Positions 13,420 through 21,554 are shown, numbered from the stretch's first letter. The stretch: 30,994 nt of DNA from Candidatus Woesearchaeota archaeon (GCA_016933095.1 JAFGBP010000017.1:1-30994), one strand, 5' to 3'. Numbers and translations: made by a program. The notes: generated from the sequence alone by a model not told the origin.

Positions 13420-14355
13420 TTATTTTCTGCACTTCGAAGTATTCTCCAGAAGCATGTGCATATCTTGAGTCTGATTGAACTCTTTTAACGCTTTTTTAAT
13501 GAGTGGATTATAATCCGCCCTGCAATTGAAGTCGCCTGCTTTTCCAGCAAGGTTCTCAGACCAAAGTCCGACATAAATAGGAACATTCATGGCATGGCTC
13601 GCGAAGACAACTTGCAAGGCACTTTGTATGCTGGGTGGCTGGTATTGAAGTGCGTGCATTTTTCTGCTTATCGGGGCATTTTCTGCCACATAGGTAGGAT
13701 TTAAGTACACAACTAAGTCTATTGCTTGAGTTGCAGTCAAATCTTTCAGGTATTCTATGGTTTTTATTGCCTCAGTGATTCCTTGCTCCTCTGACATTCC
13801 CGGTGCTGGTTTTAACATGACATAAGAGGTGAGTTTGGCCCCTAATGCGCCCAGAATCTGCACTTTTTCCTCAAACTTGCTTCGTTGTATGTTCTTACCT
13901 AAAATGTCATTTCTTATCTTATCATCTTGAGTCTCGAAACCAACAGTCACATCAATTATTGTGCTGCCTATTTTCTCTTTAATCTGGCTGAGATAATCGT
14001 ATGATATAAACTCAGGTCTTGTCTCAAGAGATAAGACCTTCAAACCAGTCATTTGTGTAGTTGCATCAATCAGGTAATTCATGGCTGGTTGAAAGAATCT
14101 GGCCCGATCGAGAATGGATCCTTCATTTCCAGCAGATAGTTGCTGGAATGACCCTATTTCTGGACTATATTTGTTCAAAACCCAATCTACTTGACTTTTC
14201 TGGCTCTCTAAGCTGACTGGAGTGGCTGATGATTTATTTTTTAAGTCACAAAAAGGACACTGATACGGGCATTTCTGCGTGTAAAAGGATATTACTAGGT
14301 CTTTTAAACCTAAGAATTTTCTTTTTCCGTGGTAAATTGGCTCTGATTCATCCAT
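13420..14355 (-). CDS. Radical SAM enzyme (Elp3/RaSEA-like family), last gene of the seven-gene operon
   Basis: A radical SAM protein of 311 residues from ATG 14355, with the CX3CX2C motif CPYQCPFC and later segments LSLETRPEFIS and VGFETQDDKIRNDILGK typical of the Elp3/MiaB-like branch that includes archaeosine-type enzymes. There is no SPASM or GNAT domain. The upstream TTG at 14376 would add seven residues; the ATG, overlapping the previous stop by eight bases, is more likely. Target unknown. As the last member of a coupled operon with a methylthiotransferase-like enzyme and a methyltransferase, it probably acts on the same product or RNA/protein substrate. Confidence 0.85.
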   Translation of the reverse strand: MDESEPIYHGKRKFLGLKDLVISFYTQKCPYQCPFCDLKNKSSATPVSLESQKSQVDWVLNKYSPEIGSFQQLSAGNEGSILDRARFFQPAMNYLIDATTQMTGLKVLSLETRPEFISYDYLSQIKEKIGSTIIDVTVGFETQDDKIRNDILGKNIQRSKFEEKVQILGALGAKLTSYVMLKPAPGMSEEQGITEAIKTIEYLKDLTATQAIDLVVYLNPTYVAENAPISRKMHALQYQPPSIQSALQVVFASHAMNVPIYVGLWSENLAGKAGDFNCRADYNPLIKKALKEFNQTQDMHMLLENTSKCRK

Positions 14356-15658
14356 TTGATATCGCCTTGGAAGCAAGATAAATTTGTCCTGCCATATCGA
14401 TTTCTTTTACAACATCTGACTGTTCATAATCTAGGATGATGCCACGTAAATTGCCCATTTTCACATTTCTCGCAAAAGAGGCAATGCCTGTTGAATATGC
14501 AACACCTATTTTCTCGTAAAACATTGACTGCAGTGCAGCAAAAGTTGGCGTTTCCCTTAATTCATCTAGAAAATAATTCACCAATAAAGGTGAAACTGAT
14601 ACTGAGGGGGGAATCCGCGCCAGAAGGGATGTGGTTGCTTTTTCATTTACATCAATTAGGGCTTGGGCCAGACACGATTCGAAGTCTTTTGTAGATGGAG
14701 AAATGCTGAATTCCGTGCACAATTTCACAAGTAATTCTGAGTCATTTTGCTGTGTTGCGAGAGCATATGCATCTTGAGCGTATTTTAGTTGATATGCTCC
14801 CAGATTTGCTTGTTCATATAAGAACCGGAGGCAGGCAGGGTCTTGAGACCGGAAAAATCCTTCCAGGACCTCAGAAGGTAAATTTGAGGGTGCCTTCTTA
14901 GTTAGGGCACAGAGGTTTGCTAATTGGTTCTGCTTTCCCTGCTCTAGCGTCTTGGCCGCCAGACCTAAAAAGTCATATTCGTAATCTGTTGCAGAGATGG
15001 CCTGAATCCAATTCGCAGAACGGAAATCAAGAGATTCCACTGCTTCAGCCAATCTCTCTTGAACAAAAGAGGGGTCTATCTCCGGCTTTATTCCAGATAC
15101 ATCCTGCATCTTTAGAACCGCCGCATATTTTCTCGATGCGAATAATGTGTTAAATCCCATTAGAACTGGGCGTTTGGAAAATTGAGCAGGTATTGATGTT
15201 AATTGAACCAAATAATCCATCGCTTCCAATCTGCCTTGGGCTGCTAAAGAGTCGTAGCCCATAGTCGCGATTTGAGGATTAATCACGGGTCTGATTCCGC
15301 AGGCTTTTACAACCTGTTCAAGTCCACCGAGGTTTCCAATCCGCACTAGCGTATTGTAACCCTCATTCAATCTTCCAAAATCCAGATGAATCCCTGTTTT
15401 TATCATCCCGTACAGGGCGCAAAAATCGTCAGATTTGCCATTTAGCAAGGATTCGTACATCTCGCGTTCGATAAGGCCTTGTTGGAGCGGGGTTATTGGA
15501 TGTAAACTCCTAAATTGCACTATCTGTTCAATTCTAGACGGTTCCCTCTGTTGTAACCTGTCAAGCAGCTCAGTATTGCAGATTATGGCAGGAAAAGTAT
15601 TGACTAACTCAGGCTTCGATTCAAGTACCTTCCCCATAAATTTTGAAAAAAATCCCAT
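14348..15658 (-). CDS. Alpha-helical repeat protein of unknown function
   Basis: The 436-residue product is not recognised. It consists of repeated helix pairs of about 35 residues with motifs such as GYNTLVRIGNLGGLEQVVKACGI, GYDSLAAQGRLEAMDYLVQL and GFNTLFASRKYAAVLKMQDV (each G-[YF]-[ND]-[TS]-L...), so it is an alpha-solenoid resembling PPR or ankyrin-type arrays. No catalytic motif is visible; a scaffold or RNA/protein-binding role is likely. ATG 15658 is used; TTG 15664 would overlap the upstream stop. Lies between the dehydrogenase-like and radical SAM genes with overlaps or two-base gaps. Confidence 0.7.
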   Translation of the reverse strand: MGFFSKFMGKVLESKPELVNTFPAIICNTELLDRLQQREPSRIEQIVQFRSLHPITPLQQGLIEREMYESLLNGKSDDFCALYGMIKTGIHLDFGRLNEGYNTLVRIGNLGGLEQVVKACGIRPVINPQIATMGYDSLAAQGRLEAMDYLVQLTSIPAQFSKRPVLMGFNTLFASRKYAAVLKMQDVSGIKPEIDPSFVQERLAEAVESLDFRSANWIQAISATDYEYDFLGLAAKTLEQGKQNQLANLCALTKKAPSNLPSEVLEGFFRSQDPACLRFLYEQANLGAYQLKYAQDAYALATQQNDSELLVKLCTEFSISPSTKDFESCLAQALIDVNEKATTSLLARIPPSVSVSPLLVNYFLDELRETPTFAALQSMFYEKIGVAYSTGIASFARNVKMGNLRGIILDYEQSDVVKEIDMAGQIYLASKAISNG

Positions 15659-15660
15659 TT

Positions 15661-16656
15661 TCAATAACCTAGCTTATATAATGCTTCCTCTCTCAAACTA
15701 CGACCACTACATCCCGCCCTTGCCAGAATCTCTTTGGTAAAATCGGCTATTCTGCCTGTTCTAGCGATTCCAACGTCCAAAGTAGGCGTCTTTCCCTGTA
15801 TAATCAAGTCATCAATAAGTATGGCTCCTGAAGATATGACAAAATCAGGTATGGTAATAATGCCTCGGCTATGGAGCTGGCTCTCAAACTCAGGCATAAT
15901 TGGATGATTGGCTGAACCCCCGATGATGTCTGCATTCGGAATAATATCCTTAATGACGGTCCCGACAGAACAAGGGACTAGAAGATTATAGTGTTTTGTC
16001 ATGAAATTATCTAAGATATTCACGCCGAGCGTTTCTGCAAGTCTGTTTTTTCCTGAACTCAAATCATATCCTGAAACGAGACATCCCTCGTTTAGAAGCC
16101 GTTCTGCGATTGCCAATCCAGAGTGGCCAAAGCCAGAGACATATGCTGTAAGATTTCCAAAGTCCTTTTTTTTCAGCTTCATATCTGCCGCAACGTGAAG
16201 CCCTTGCATAACTCCTTCTGTCAACAGAGGTAGAAAAGAGCCGAAACCACCATACTCGGGGGGCAAATCCAAAACGTATCTTGTTTCCTCAAAGACGTTA
16301 GTCATGTCGCCTTGGGAACTACCCGCATCAGTGGCAATATAGCAGCTTCCTTTGAGAGATTCAATCCACGCACCAATTTTCTTAAAGCTTTCCTGTCTTT
16401 TTCTCTGGTTCATAGAATAAACAACAAGCTTCATTCCAGTATATGGCAGCCCGGTCACTTGATATTTTAATGACATATTAGATGCTAATCTTTTCGCATC
16501 ATTGACTGCGGCCTCTTCATCTGGATAAGGGCAAACTCTGCATCCACCTATAGCAATTTCATCCAATCCACCATCATGAATTGCGAGGACGGCCTTTAGG
16601 CCGAGAAGACCATCCTCAAACATGATGATTTGCTTATACCTGTTCAAATCCCTCAT
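15661..16656 (-). CDS. Leu/Phe/Val dehydrogenase-family protein
   Basis: The 331-residue protein matches amino-acid dehydrogenases of the leucine dehydrogenase group: GGCRVCPYPDEEAAVNDAKRL, then MSLKYQVTGLPYTGMKLVV with both conserved lysines (Lys64, Lys76), ATDAGSSQGDM (Asp110), EETRYVLDLPPEYGG and a Rossmann motif VSGFGHSGLAIAERL. The usual GGGK before the catalytic Lys is TGMK, and GGTRM is GGCRV, so substrate use may differ. The family reversibly converts a branched or aromatic 2-oxo acid plus ammonia to an L-amino acid with NADH. With the synthase-like gene upstream, it may aminate an extended oxo acid. ATGA overlap with the methyltransferase gene. Confidence 0.85.
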   Translation of the reverse strand: MRDLNRYKQIIMFEDGLLGLKAVLAIHDGGLDEIAIGGCRVCPYPDEEAAVNDAKRLASNMSLKYQVTGLPYTGMKLVVYSMNQRKRQESFKKIGAWIESLKGSCYIATDAGSSQGDMTNVFEETRYVLDLPPEYGGFGSFLPLLTEGVMQGLHVAADMKLKKKDFGNLTAYVSGFGHSGLAIAERLLNEGCLVSGYDLSSGKNRLAETLGVNILDNFMTKHYNLLVPCSVGTVIKDIIPNADIIGGSANHPIMPEFESQLHSRGIITIPDFVISSGAILIDDLIIQGKTPTLDVGIARTGRIADFTKEILARAGCSGRSLREEALYKLGY

Positions 16657-17459
16657 TTTCTCAGCTCTGCAATTCCATAGATAAAATCTAGCTTGGGTTG
16701 GTCTCTTGAGAGAATATTTGACTTGAACTCCTGATAAGGTGCCTTGAATTTAGTGTCAATTTCCTTGACATCAAGGTACATCATGACGCCAAATACGGTC
16801 CTTAAGACAAGGTCGGAATCACTGCCCAGGATAACGGGAGCATTAACAAAGCTATCTTGATGAGGTATGTGAAGGTCATCTAGCCTTCCTGAGATATCCT
16901 CGAATCTAGTCTTAGTCTGGCAGGACCCGTGAGTTGACTCCCAAAACATCCTGGCATAAACTGACCAATCGCTTCTTTTTGATGGTAATGTAATTAGGGC
17001 GAGCCCGTTTGGAGATAGCAGCTCGGTAAATTTTGTCAAGTTTCTATCATCAGATACATCCATGCCGCATAAAGCGTTATTGGCCAGAATAAGGTCATAT
17101 TGCTGTGTGGCTTCTTGTGGCCTAATAGATGCCCAATCTCCCTGGATTCTTTGGGATAAGGAGATTTTGGGAACTGTAGCCTCATACATGGCTAAGGCCT
17201 GCGGGGAAGGATCCAAATAGTCAAATTTTATACTTACCTCATTGTTTTGAAGCATCCGCAATAAGGTTAGCGGCATTTTACCGGTGCCGCAACCCACATC
17301 AAGGCAGTGAATTCTGGATTTTCTTTTGAAATGATTAGATATGGCGCTAGCCAGCACACCCCCTATTTTTTCATATTCATCGCCAATTATATACTCAAAT
17401 GCAGCATATTGATCATATCTGAGCAGATAATTGCGTTCACTCATATCTTCTTGTTGCAT
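16653..17459 (-). CDS. Class I SAM-dependent methyltransferase
   Basis: A 268-residue methyltransferase: motif I CLDVGCGTGKM (about residues 52-62), the acidic end of strand 2 (FDYLDPSP), motif IV DLILANNALCGM, and a C-terminal part that is not conserved enough to name the substrate. ATG 17459 overlaps the upstream gene by 23 bases; ATG 17444 (MSERNYLL) would give an 8-base overlap and is also possible. Part of the seven-gene operon. Confidence 0.85.
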   Translation of the reverse strand: MQQEDMSERNYLLRYDQYAAFEYIIGDEYEKIGGVLASAISNHFKRKSRIHCLDVGCGTGKMPLTLLRMLQNNEVSIKFDYLDPSPQALAMYEATVPKISLSQRIQGDWASIRPQEATQQYDLILANNALCGMDVSDDRNLTKFTELLSPNGLALITLPSKRSDWSVYARMFWESTHGSCQTKTRFEDISGRLDDLHIPHQDSFVNAPVILGSDSDLVLRTVFGVMMYLDVKEIDTKFKAPYQEFKSNILSRDQPKLDFIYGIAELRK

Positions 17460-18573
17460 TTTTATAACCCTCCTTCACCAGTTTAATCTCTTCTATTCCT
17501 TGCAGGTCCACATAGGGGACCTCAACTAAGCCCGCTGAATCAACCTTCTCTTTTATGTGCTGCAACCTATATTTGACCTCCTTGCGGGGCACTTGTTCCC
17601 AGCCATGGCTTAAAGAGCCGAAGTGGTTTGAATATGGGATGAAACTAATTTGCCCAAATGGCAAAGAGACTGCCTTATCTACTGCAGTGAAAAGTTCATC
17701 TCGGGTCTCTGTGGGAAAGCCCACTATGAAATGGGTTTGGAGCTGGACGCCATACTGGCCCAGAAGTGCGACTTTGCCGGAAATCTCCCGGACATCAGAG
17801 AATCGCCTCATTAGACTTAAGATTCGCTCATTCAAATGCTGAACTGGAATCTTTATGTGGGTGACTGAAGACCTCTTTGCAAAATCATGTATTGTAGCCC
17901 AATTCATCACCATATATTTCGGATCTAAGTTGTCAATCAGAAGTTGCATACCTGGGGCCACGGCAGATACTGACTCCAGCAGTTCAGAAAGAGAGGATTG
18001 GATGTCCAGCCCATAGGTTCCAACATCATCACCAGTCAAGCGTATGAATTCAATCTCGTCAGTCATATTCTGATCAATATCCCCCAGAATGGATTGTAAG
18101 CGCCGGCTTTTTGCAGATCCGATGCTGCTTCTTATCTTGCAATAGGTGCAGGAACCAAGGCAGCCATCTTGAACACGAACATTCATAAGGTTCCTGCTTG
18201 GTAAACTCAGGTCTGGAAGGTCATATGGACTTCCGCTTAGATGCAGCGCTTTCTGCAAGGGAATGAGCCCTTCTTTTGGGTTGACTTGCAGCATTACTTT
18301 GTCATCAAGTGATTTGGGATGCCTTTTTTCGAGGCAGCCAATTACGATAACTTTGGCGGTTTCAGCAGACTCTGAAGACAGTCTATGGACCAGATTGACA
18401 GAATCTGCCACATTCGCGTCGGTGGTGGCGCAGGTGACAGCAAAGACGTGCGATGCAGACCCTAAGTCAGATGTTTCGTTGAATCCGTTCTTAATTAAAT
18501 ATCTCTTTATCCGTTCCATGTCAAGTTTTCTTCTATCGCAGTTCGAGACCTGCTCTGAATAAAAGGTGTTCAT
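17437..18573 (-). CDS. Methylthiotransferase-like radical SAM enzyme without TRAM domain
   Basis: The 378-residue protein has the two-cluster plan of MiaB/RimO/MtaB enzymes: N-terminal cluster cysteines Cys12 (SNC), Cys48 (TCA) and Cys80 (GCLEK), and the radical SAM motif DGCLGSCTYC (Cys138, Cys142, Cys145). Later blocks such as RLTGDDVGTYG and HFIVGFPTET match the family. It ends about 40-60 residues early, without a recognisable TRAM RNA-binding domain, so the substrate may not be tRNA. Members insert sulfur and a methyl group at unreactive C-H bonds; here the target is unknown. ATGA overlap with the synthase-like gene. Confidence 0.85.
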   Translation of the reverse strand: MNTFYSEQVSNCDRRKLDMERIKRYLIKNGFNETSDLGSASHVFAVTCATTDANVADSVNLVHRLSSESAETAKVIVIGCLEKRHPKSLDDKVMLQVNPKEGLIPLQKALHLSGSPYDLPDLSLPSRNLMNVRVQDGCLGSCTYCKIRSSIGSAKSRRLQSILGDIDQNMTDEIEFIRLTGDDVGTYGLDIQSSLSELLESVSAVAPGMQLLIDNLDPKYMVMNWATIHDFAKRSSVTHIKIPVQHLNERILSLMRRFSDVREISGKVALLGQYGVQLQTHFIVGFPTETRDELFTAVDKAVSLPFGQISFIPYSNHFGSLSHGWEQVPRKEVKYRLQHIKEKVDSAGLVEVPYVDLQGIEEIKLVKEGYKNATRRYE

Positions 18574-19673
18574 TCAGTCCCTCCTTTTATGAACATTGCC
18601 CTGACTTCTTTTGCCGTGAAATCTTTCAGTTCATCCCTTGCCCTTCGTTTTACTTCATCCCTCATTTGTTGGTATTGCTCGTCGCTGAATTGATTCCCAA
18701 AGAGCAATTTGTAGTTATTCGCACCTGAGTGCTTTCCAAAGAACAGCAATTCTTCCACAACTTCAGGGGTATATGCATAGTCGAACGCATCTTTTCTTCC
18801 CATTAATGCCCTGGCATGTATGCCTGAAACATTAGGATACCTCCTGTTCAGATTAACAGTTGGTGGATTTACTCCCCTACACATGTTCCTGACAAGCGCA
18901 GTTGTATTATCTAGCTCATCATAATTTATGCCATCAATCAAGATCTTGTGCTGGTCTCTTAAAGAATAAATGACCTTTTCAGTGGCAACATTTCCGGCTC
19001 GTTCACCTATGCCAGTAAATGTACCGTCAAATCCGGCTGCTCCTGCTTCTATGGCCGCAATAACACTATCTACAGATTGGCCATTGTCGTTATGGTAATG
19101 CACAACGACTTTTTCCCCAATTATTTTTGTGAGTGCGGAAACATGGTCTCTTGATGTGGCCGGAGTCATCTTGCCTGAAGTGTCGCATGGCTGATAGAAT
19201 CGTATTTTCTTTCCAATCTCAGTGAGAACCTCGCTCAGATATCCCATATCTGCACGAGTGCCATCCCCGCCGCAAAAATCCACAATGAGTCCTTTGGATG
19301 CGGCATAGTTTACACAATCAGATATGTCTGTGAGATTTTGTTCTCTTGTCTTCGACCTTGCGCTCATCAGAGCATCAGAAACATGTACAAAGAGGTATGC
19401 GACACGTGCGTTGACATCCACTGCCTGATCAACGTATTTTCGTGCAACCATTGTGGCTGCCCCCAGCTTTTGCTTTAATCTAGTGTCATTTAGAAGGCGA
19501 ATGAGCATTCGCTCATGCTCGTCAATGGATGGCATCAAGTCAATTTCAAAGATCCCTGTTTTTTCCAGTTGATAGCACAACCTTATCTTCTCGTCATCCC
19601 TAAAACATAAGCCTGGCTGTTGTTCCCCGTCTCGCATGGTGCTGTCGAAAACCAATATCTTCTTTGTCTGCAT
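18570..19673 (-). CDS. Isopropylmalate/homocitrate-synthase-like (DRE-TIM) enzyme
   Basis: The 367-residue protein carries the DRE-TIM signature DSTMRDGEQQPG (residues 10-21), the metal-binding HYHNDNGQ (His192, His194, Asn196), GTFTGIGERAGN (about 218-228) and the SGIHARAL...FGKHSGANN segment of Claisen-condensing synthases. It lacks the C-terminal allosteric domain of leucine-pathway LeuA, so it is closest in layout to NifV/homocitrate synthases. Family reaction: acetyl-CoA (or analogue) plus a 2-oxo acid. No LeuB, LeuC or LeuD gene is in the window, so a full chain-extension cycle would need genes elsewhere. ATG 19673 directly abuts the upstream stop. Confidence 0.85.
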   Translation of the reverse strand: MQTKKILVFDSTMRDGEQQPGLCFRDDEKIRLCYQLEKTGIFEIDLMPSIDEHERMLIRLLNDTRLKQKLGAATMVARKYVDQAVDVNARVAYLFVHVSDALMSARSKTREQNLTDISDCVNYAASKGLIVDFCGGDGTRADMGYLSEVLTEIGKKIRFYQPCDTSGKMTPATSRDHVSALTKIIGEKVVVHYHNDNGQSVDSVIAAIEAGAAGFDGTFTGIGERAGNVATEKVIYSLRDQHKILIDGINYDELDNTTALVRNMCRGVNPPTVNLNRRYPNVSGIHARALMGRKDAFDYAYTPEVVEELLFFGKHSGANNYKLLFGNQFSDEQYQQMRDEVKRRARDELKDFTAKEVRAMFIKGGTE

Positions 19674-20216
19674 CTACAAATCACCTTCAATAAACTCAGT
19701 TAAGTACTTCTTTTTATCATGAGCTCCCTGAGGAGAAGTAAGATATCTGTGCCATAATTCATATTCGAATCCCATTATTCTTGCTTCCCAGGTGCACGCG
19801 ACGCCTGTTTTCTCTAATGGCTCCCGGGTGAGGTTTGGGGGATTAGCTTCAACAGTATATGTCTGGGTAAACAATACATTGCCTCGCCCCCACATGTTAA
19901 TACTAAGAAATCCCTGAGACAATATGGCGAAGCCTGCGCCTTGTTTTGCTATGGCTGACTTCTTTTCGATTTCTGAACGCAAAAAGGACTCCAATCCTGC
20001 AGTCAGGTTTGGCGGCAGGGGCTCGGTTTCCCTTAGCATATGATATACTTTTAAGGCCACATCCTTATGGAATATTGTTCCTTTTGGCGCGGACTTTCTT
20101 CGGATAAATTGGTATGTTTTCCCGTATTGGTCTTTTAAGTCATCAATTCGGCATACCGCGCGGAGTTGATCTGCTGAGAATATTTCGTTTAATGGTATTT
20201 CAATTGTTGCAGACAT
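19674..20216 (-). CDS. Hypothetical protein, first gene of the seven-gene operon
   Basis: I do not recognise this 180-residue protein. It appears globular, with no signal peptide or membrane segment. A Trp/Tyr-rich middle and end (SINMWGRGNVLF, CTWEARIMGFEYELWHRYL) look like a conserved core. ATG 20216 is exactly 26 bases from the centre of a strong TATA box, so its mRNA is leaderless and it leads the operon. All six following genes overlap, abut or have gaps of at most two bases. Confidence 0.7.
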   Translation of the reverse strand: MSATIEIPLNEIFSADQLRAVCRIDDLKDQYGKTYQFIRRKSAPKGTIFHKDVALKVYHMLRETEPLPPNLTAGLESFLRSEIEKKSAIAKQGAGFAILSQGFLSINMWGRGNVLFTQTYTVEANPPNLTREPLEKTGVACTWEARIMGFEYELWHRYLTSPQGAHDKKKYLTEFIEGDL

Positions 20217-20237
20217 GATGTAGTTACTGTGGAGTGG

Positions 20238-20246
20238 TTTATAAAT
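20238..20246 (-). promoter_or_regulatory. TATA box of the seven-gene operon
   Basis: On the minus strand ATTTATAAA, centred 26 bases before ATG 20216. It overlaps the stop codon of the upstream methyltransferase gene, so that gene and the operon may also be partly co-transcribed. Confidence 0.65.
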
Positions 20247-20922
20247 GTTTCGTGGTTTTTTTCGTAAAATTTCCGACTAAATTCCATCTGATTTTTCTTA
20301 TATTGACTAGTTTAAAACCTGCTTTTTCCAAAGAACGCACTAGTTCATCTTTATTAAAGCAATAATGCGGTATCCAAACTTCATCCCCTTCTAATTTAGC
20401 AAAGGTCTGTTCAGCTAGTTTTCGATACATAATTTGAGGAAACTCAGGATCACACTCCCTGTAGAAGAAATCATCTACTTTTTCTACGTTGAATTGTTCA
20501 TAATCAGTAATTTTGATGGAGAATAATCCATTTGGCTTCAAGACGCGAAAAATCTCCTTAAATGCTTCCTCGATTTGATCCTTGAAATTATGGTTTAAAT
20601 ATTGGTATGAATACACAAAATCGAACTCATTGTCTGGAAAAGGAAATTTCTTCATAAAGACGGGGTGCTTTATTAATTTAACACTGGCTTTATTCTTCTT
20701 TACCAGTTCGTTTGAATCAGATATTAATTTATCATTATCCTCAATTCCTGTGACAGTCATGCCTTGTTTTGCAAAATAGACTATGTTCCGCCCATCACCT
20801 GAAAAGACTTCAAGCACTGATTTGATATTTCGCTCCTTTACAAGCTCAAGTTCTGGCGATTCGAGCTTAATCCTGTAGTCGTGAGGACTTTCATTCTCGC
20901 TTAGCGTATTTGAAACGACCAT
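20239..20922 (-). CDS. Class I SAM-dependent methyltransferase (Methyltransf_11-like)
   Basis: A 227-residue methyltransferase with motif I VLEVFSGDGRNIVYFAKQG, acidic VTGIEDN, FPDNEFDFVYSYQYLNH and the post-motif FRVLKPNGLFSIKITDYE. The base composition is very AT-rich compared with gltX. It lies 22 bases upstream of the seven-gene operon on the same strand, with its own TATA box (ATTTATAAAT, about 20942-20953) 26 bases before ATG 20922. It may be an extra member of the same pathway or a separate cargo gene. Confidence 0.85.
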   Translation of the reverse strand: MVVSNTLSENESPHDYRIKLESPELELVKERNIKSVLEVFSGDGRNIVYFAKQGMTVTGIEDNDKLISDSNELVKKNKASVKLIKHPVFMKKFPFPDNEFDFVYSYQYLNHNFKDQIEEAFKEIFRVLKPNGLFSIKITDYEQFNVEKVDDFFYRECDPEFPQIMYRKLAEQTFAKLEGDEVWIPHYCFNKDELVRSLEKAGFKLVNIRKIRWNLVGNFTKKTTKHL

Positions 20923-20931
20923 GCATTAGAT

Positions 20932-21267
20932 TCATCCTGAATTATTTATAAATTTTCTCTTTGGATCGATTCCGATGCTGGCAAGTTCTGCTTGTTTGTC
21001 GTATGGTAGGAGATGCCAACTGTGAATCAATATTTCTTTGAATTTGTCCACGTCAATTCTGATTTCATGGGATCTAGTCGAATAATCTGGCTCAGGATGT
21101 GGCTGTCTAGGAGCGATTGGTTCATTTTGGGTGGTTGCTGAATCTACAAATGTTTGTTTTGTTCCGCAGTTTTCGCAATATTTTGCGCTGCGAACTATCT
21201 TTGTGCCACATTCAAAACAGTATTTTGTCTCTTGTTTGGATTTCAATTCAGGCTTCTTCTTAATCAT
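20932..21267 (-). CDS. Double-cysteine zinc-ribbon protein
   Basis: From ATG 21267 this is a 111-residue protein with a zinc ribbon YCFECGTKIVRSAKYCENCG (two CxxC knuckles), a Pro/Thr-rich linker and a C-terminal helical part (IDVDKFKEILIHSWHLLPYDKQAELASIG, by parts). The longer GTG start at 21318 is less likely, because a TATA-like TGTTAAAC lies within that extension about 26 bases before 21267. Zinc ribbons of this kind are common in archaea as nucleic-acid or protein-binding tags; specific role unknown. Confidence 0.7.
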   Translation of the reverse strand: MIKKKPELKSKQETKYCFECGTKIVRSAKYCENCGTKQTFVDSATTQNEPIAPRQPHPEPDYSTRSHEIRIDVDKFKEILIHSWHLLPYDKQAELASIGIDPKRKFINNSG

Positions 21268-21433
21268 GGCATGTCCACTGCCTTCTTTGTTTAACAATTT
21301 TTGCCAAATCTTTGTCACTGTTACTTGTTTTTGACTGCAGGGTATAGTGTCCGTCAGACATTAGAGACAGCAAAACAGCCATTTTGGGCAAGTTTTAAGC
21401 TTAAAATCATCGGATTAAGAACTAGAAACGTGA

Positions 21434-21554
21434 TGGACTCTGCGGGATTTGAACCCGCGGCCTCTCGATCTTTGGATCAAAAGATGAGTTGGATGATCTC
21501 TTTTTTTTCTTTTGTTTGCCAACCGAGCGATCTACCGAGCTGATCTAAGAGCCC
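21434..21554 (-). tRNA. tRNA-Ala (GGC) with a 47-base intron
   Basis: Minus strand: acceptor GGGCTCT/AGAGTCC includes G3-U70, the alanine identity pair; D-stem GATC/GATC; anticodon stem CTCGG/TCGAG; loop TTGGCAA with anticodon GGC; T-arm GCGGG TTCAAAT CCCGC; discriminator A. CCA is not encoded. The intron (21470-21516) lies after position 37. TTGG of the anticodon loop pairs with CCAA of the intron, giving the 4-bp helix of a bulge-helix-bulge with 3-base bulges CA^A and AG^A, and CAAAAG/CTTTTG continues the intron stem. Mature length is 74 bases. Its 3' end faces the AT-rich island. Confidence 0.92.
21435..21444 (+). repeat. tRNA-Ala end matching 11476-11485
   Basis: GGACTCTGCG, part of the tRNA acceptor and T-stem side, is repeated in direct orientation at 11476-11485. 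This is where an integrating element would usually insert. Confidence 0.35.

Noticed and set aside
11476..21444. An integrase or transposase expected for an island at a tRNA gene
   Set aside because: No tyrosine or serine recombinase, transposase or IS-type inverted ends were found in the segment, so it is not annotated as a mobile element.
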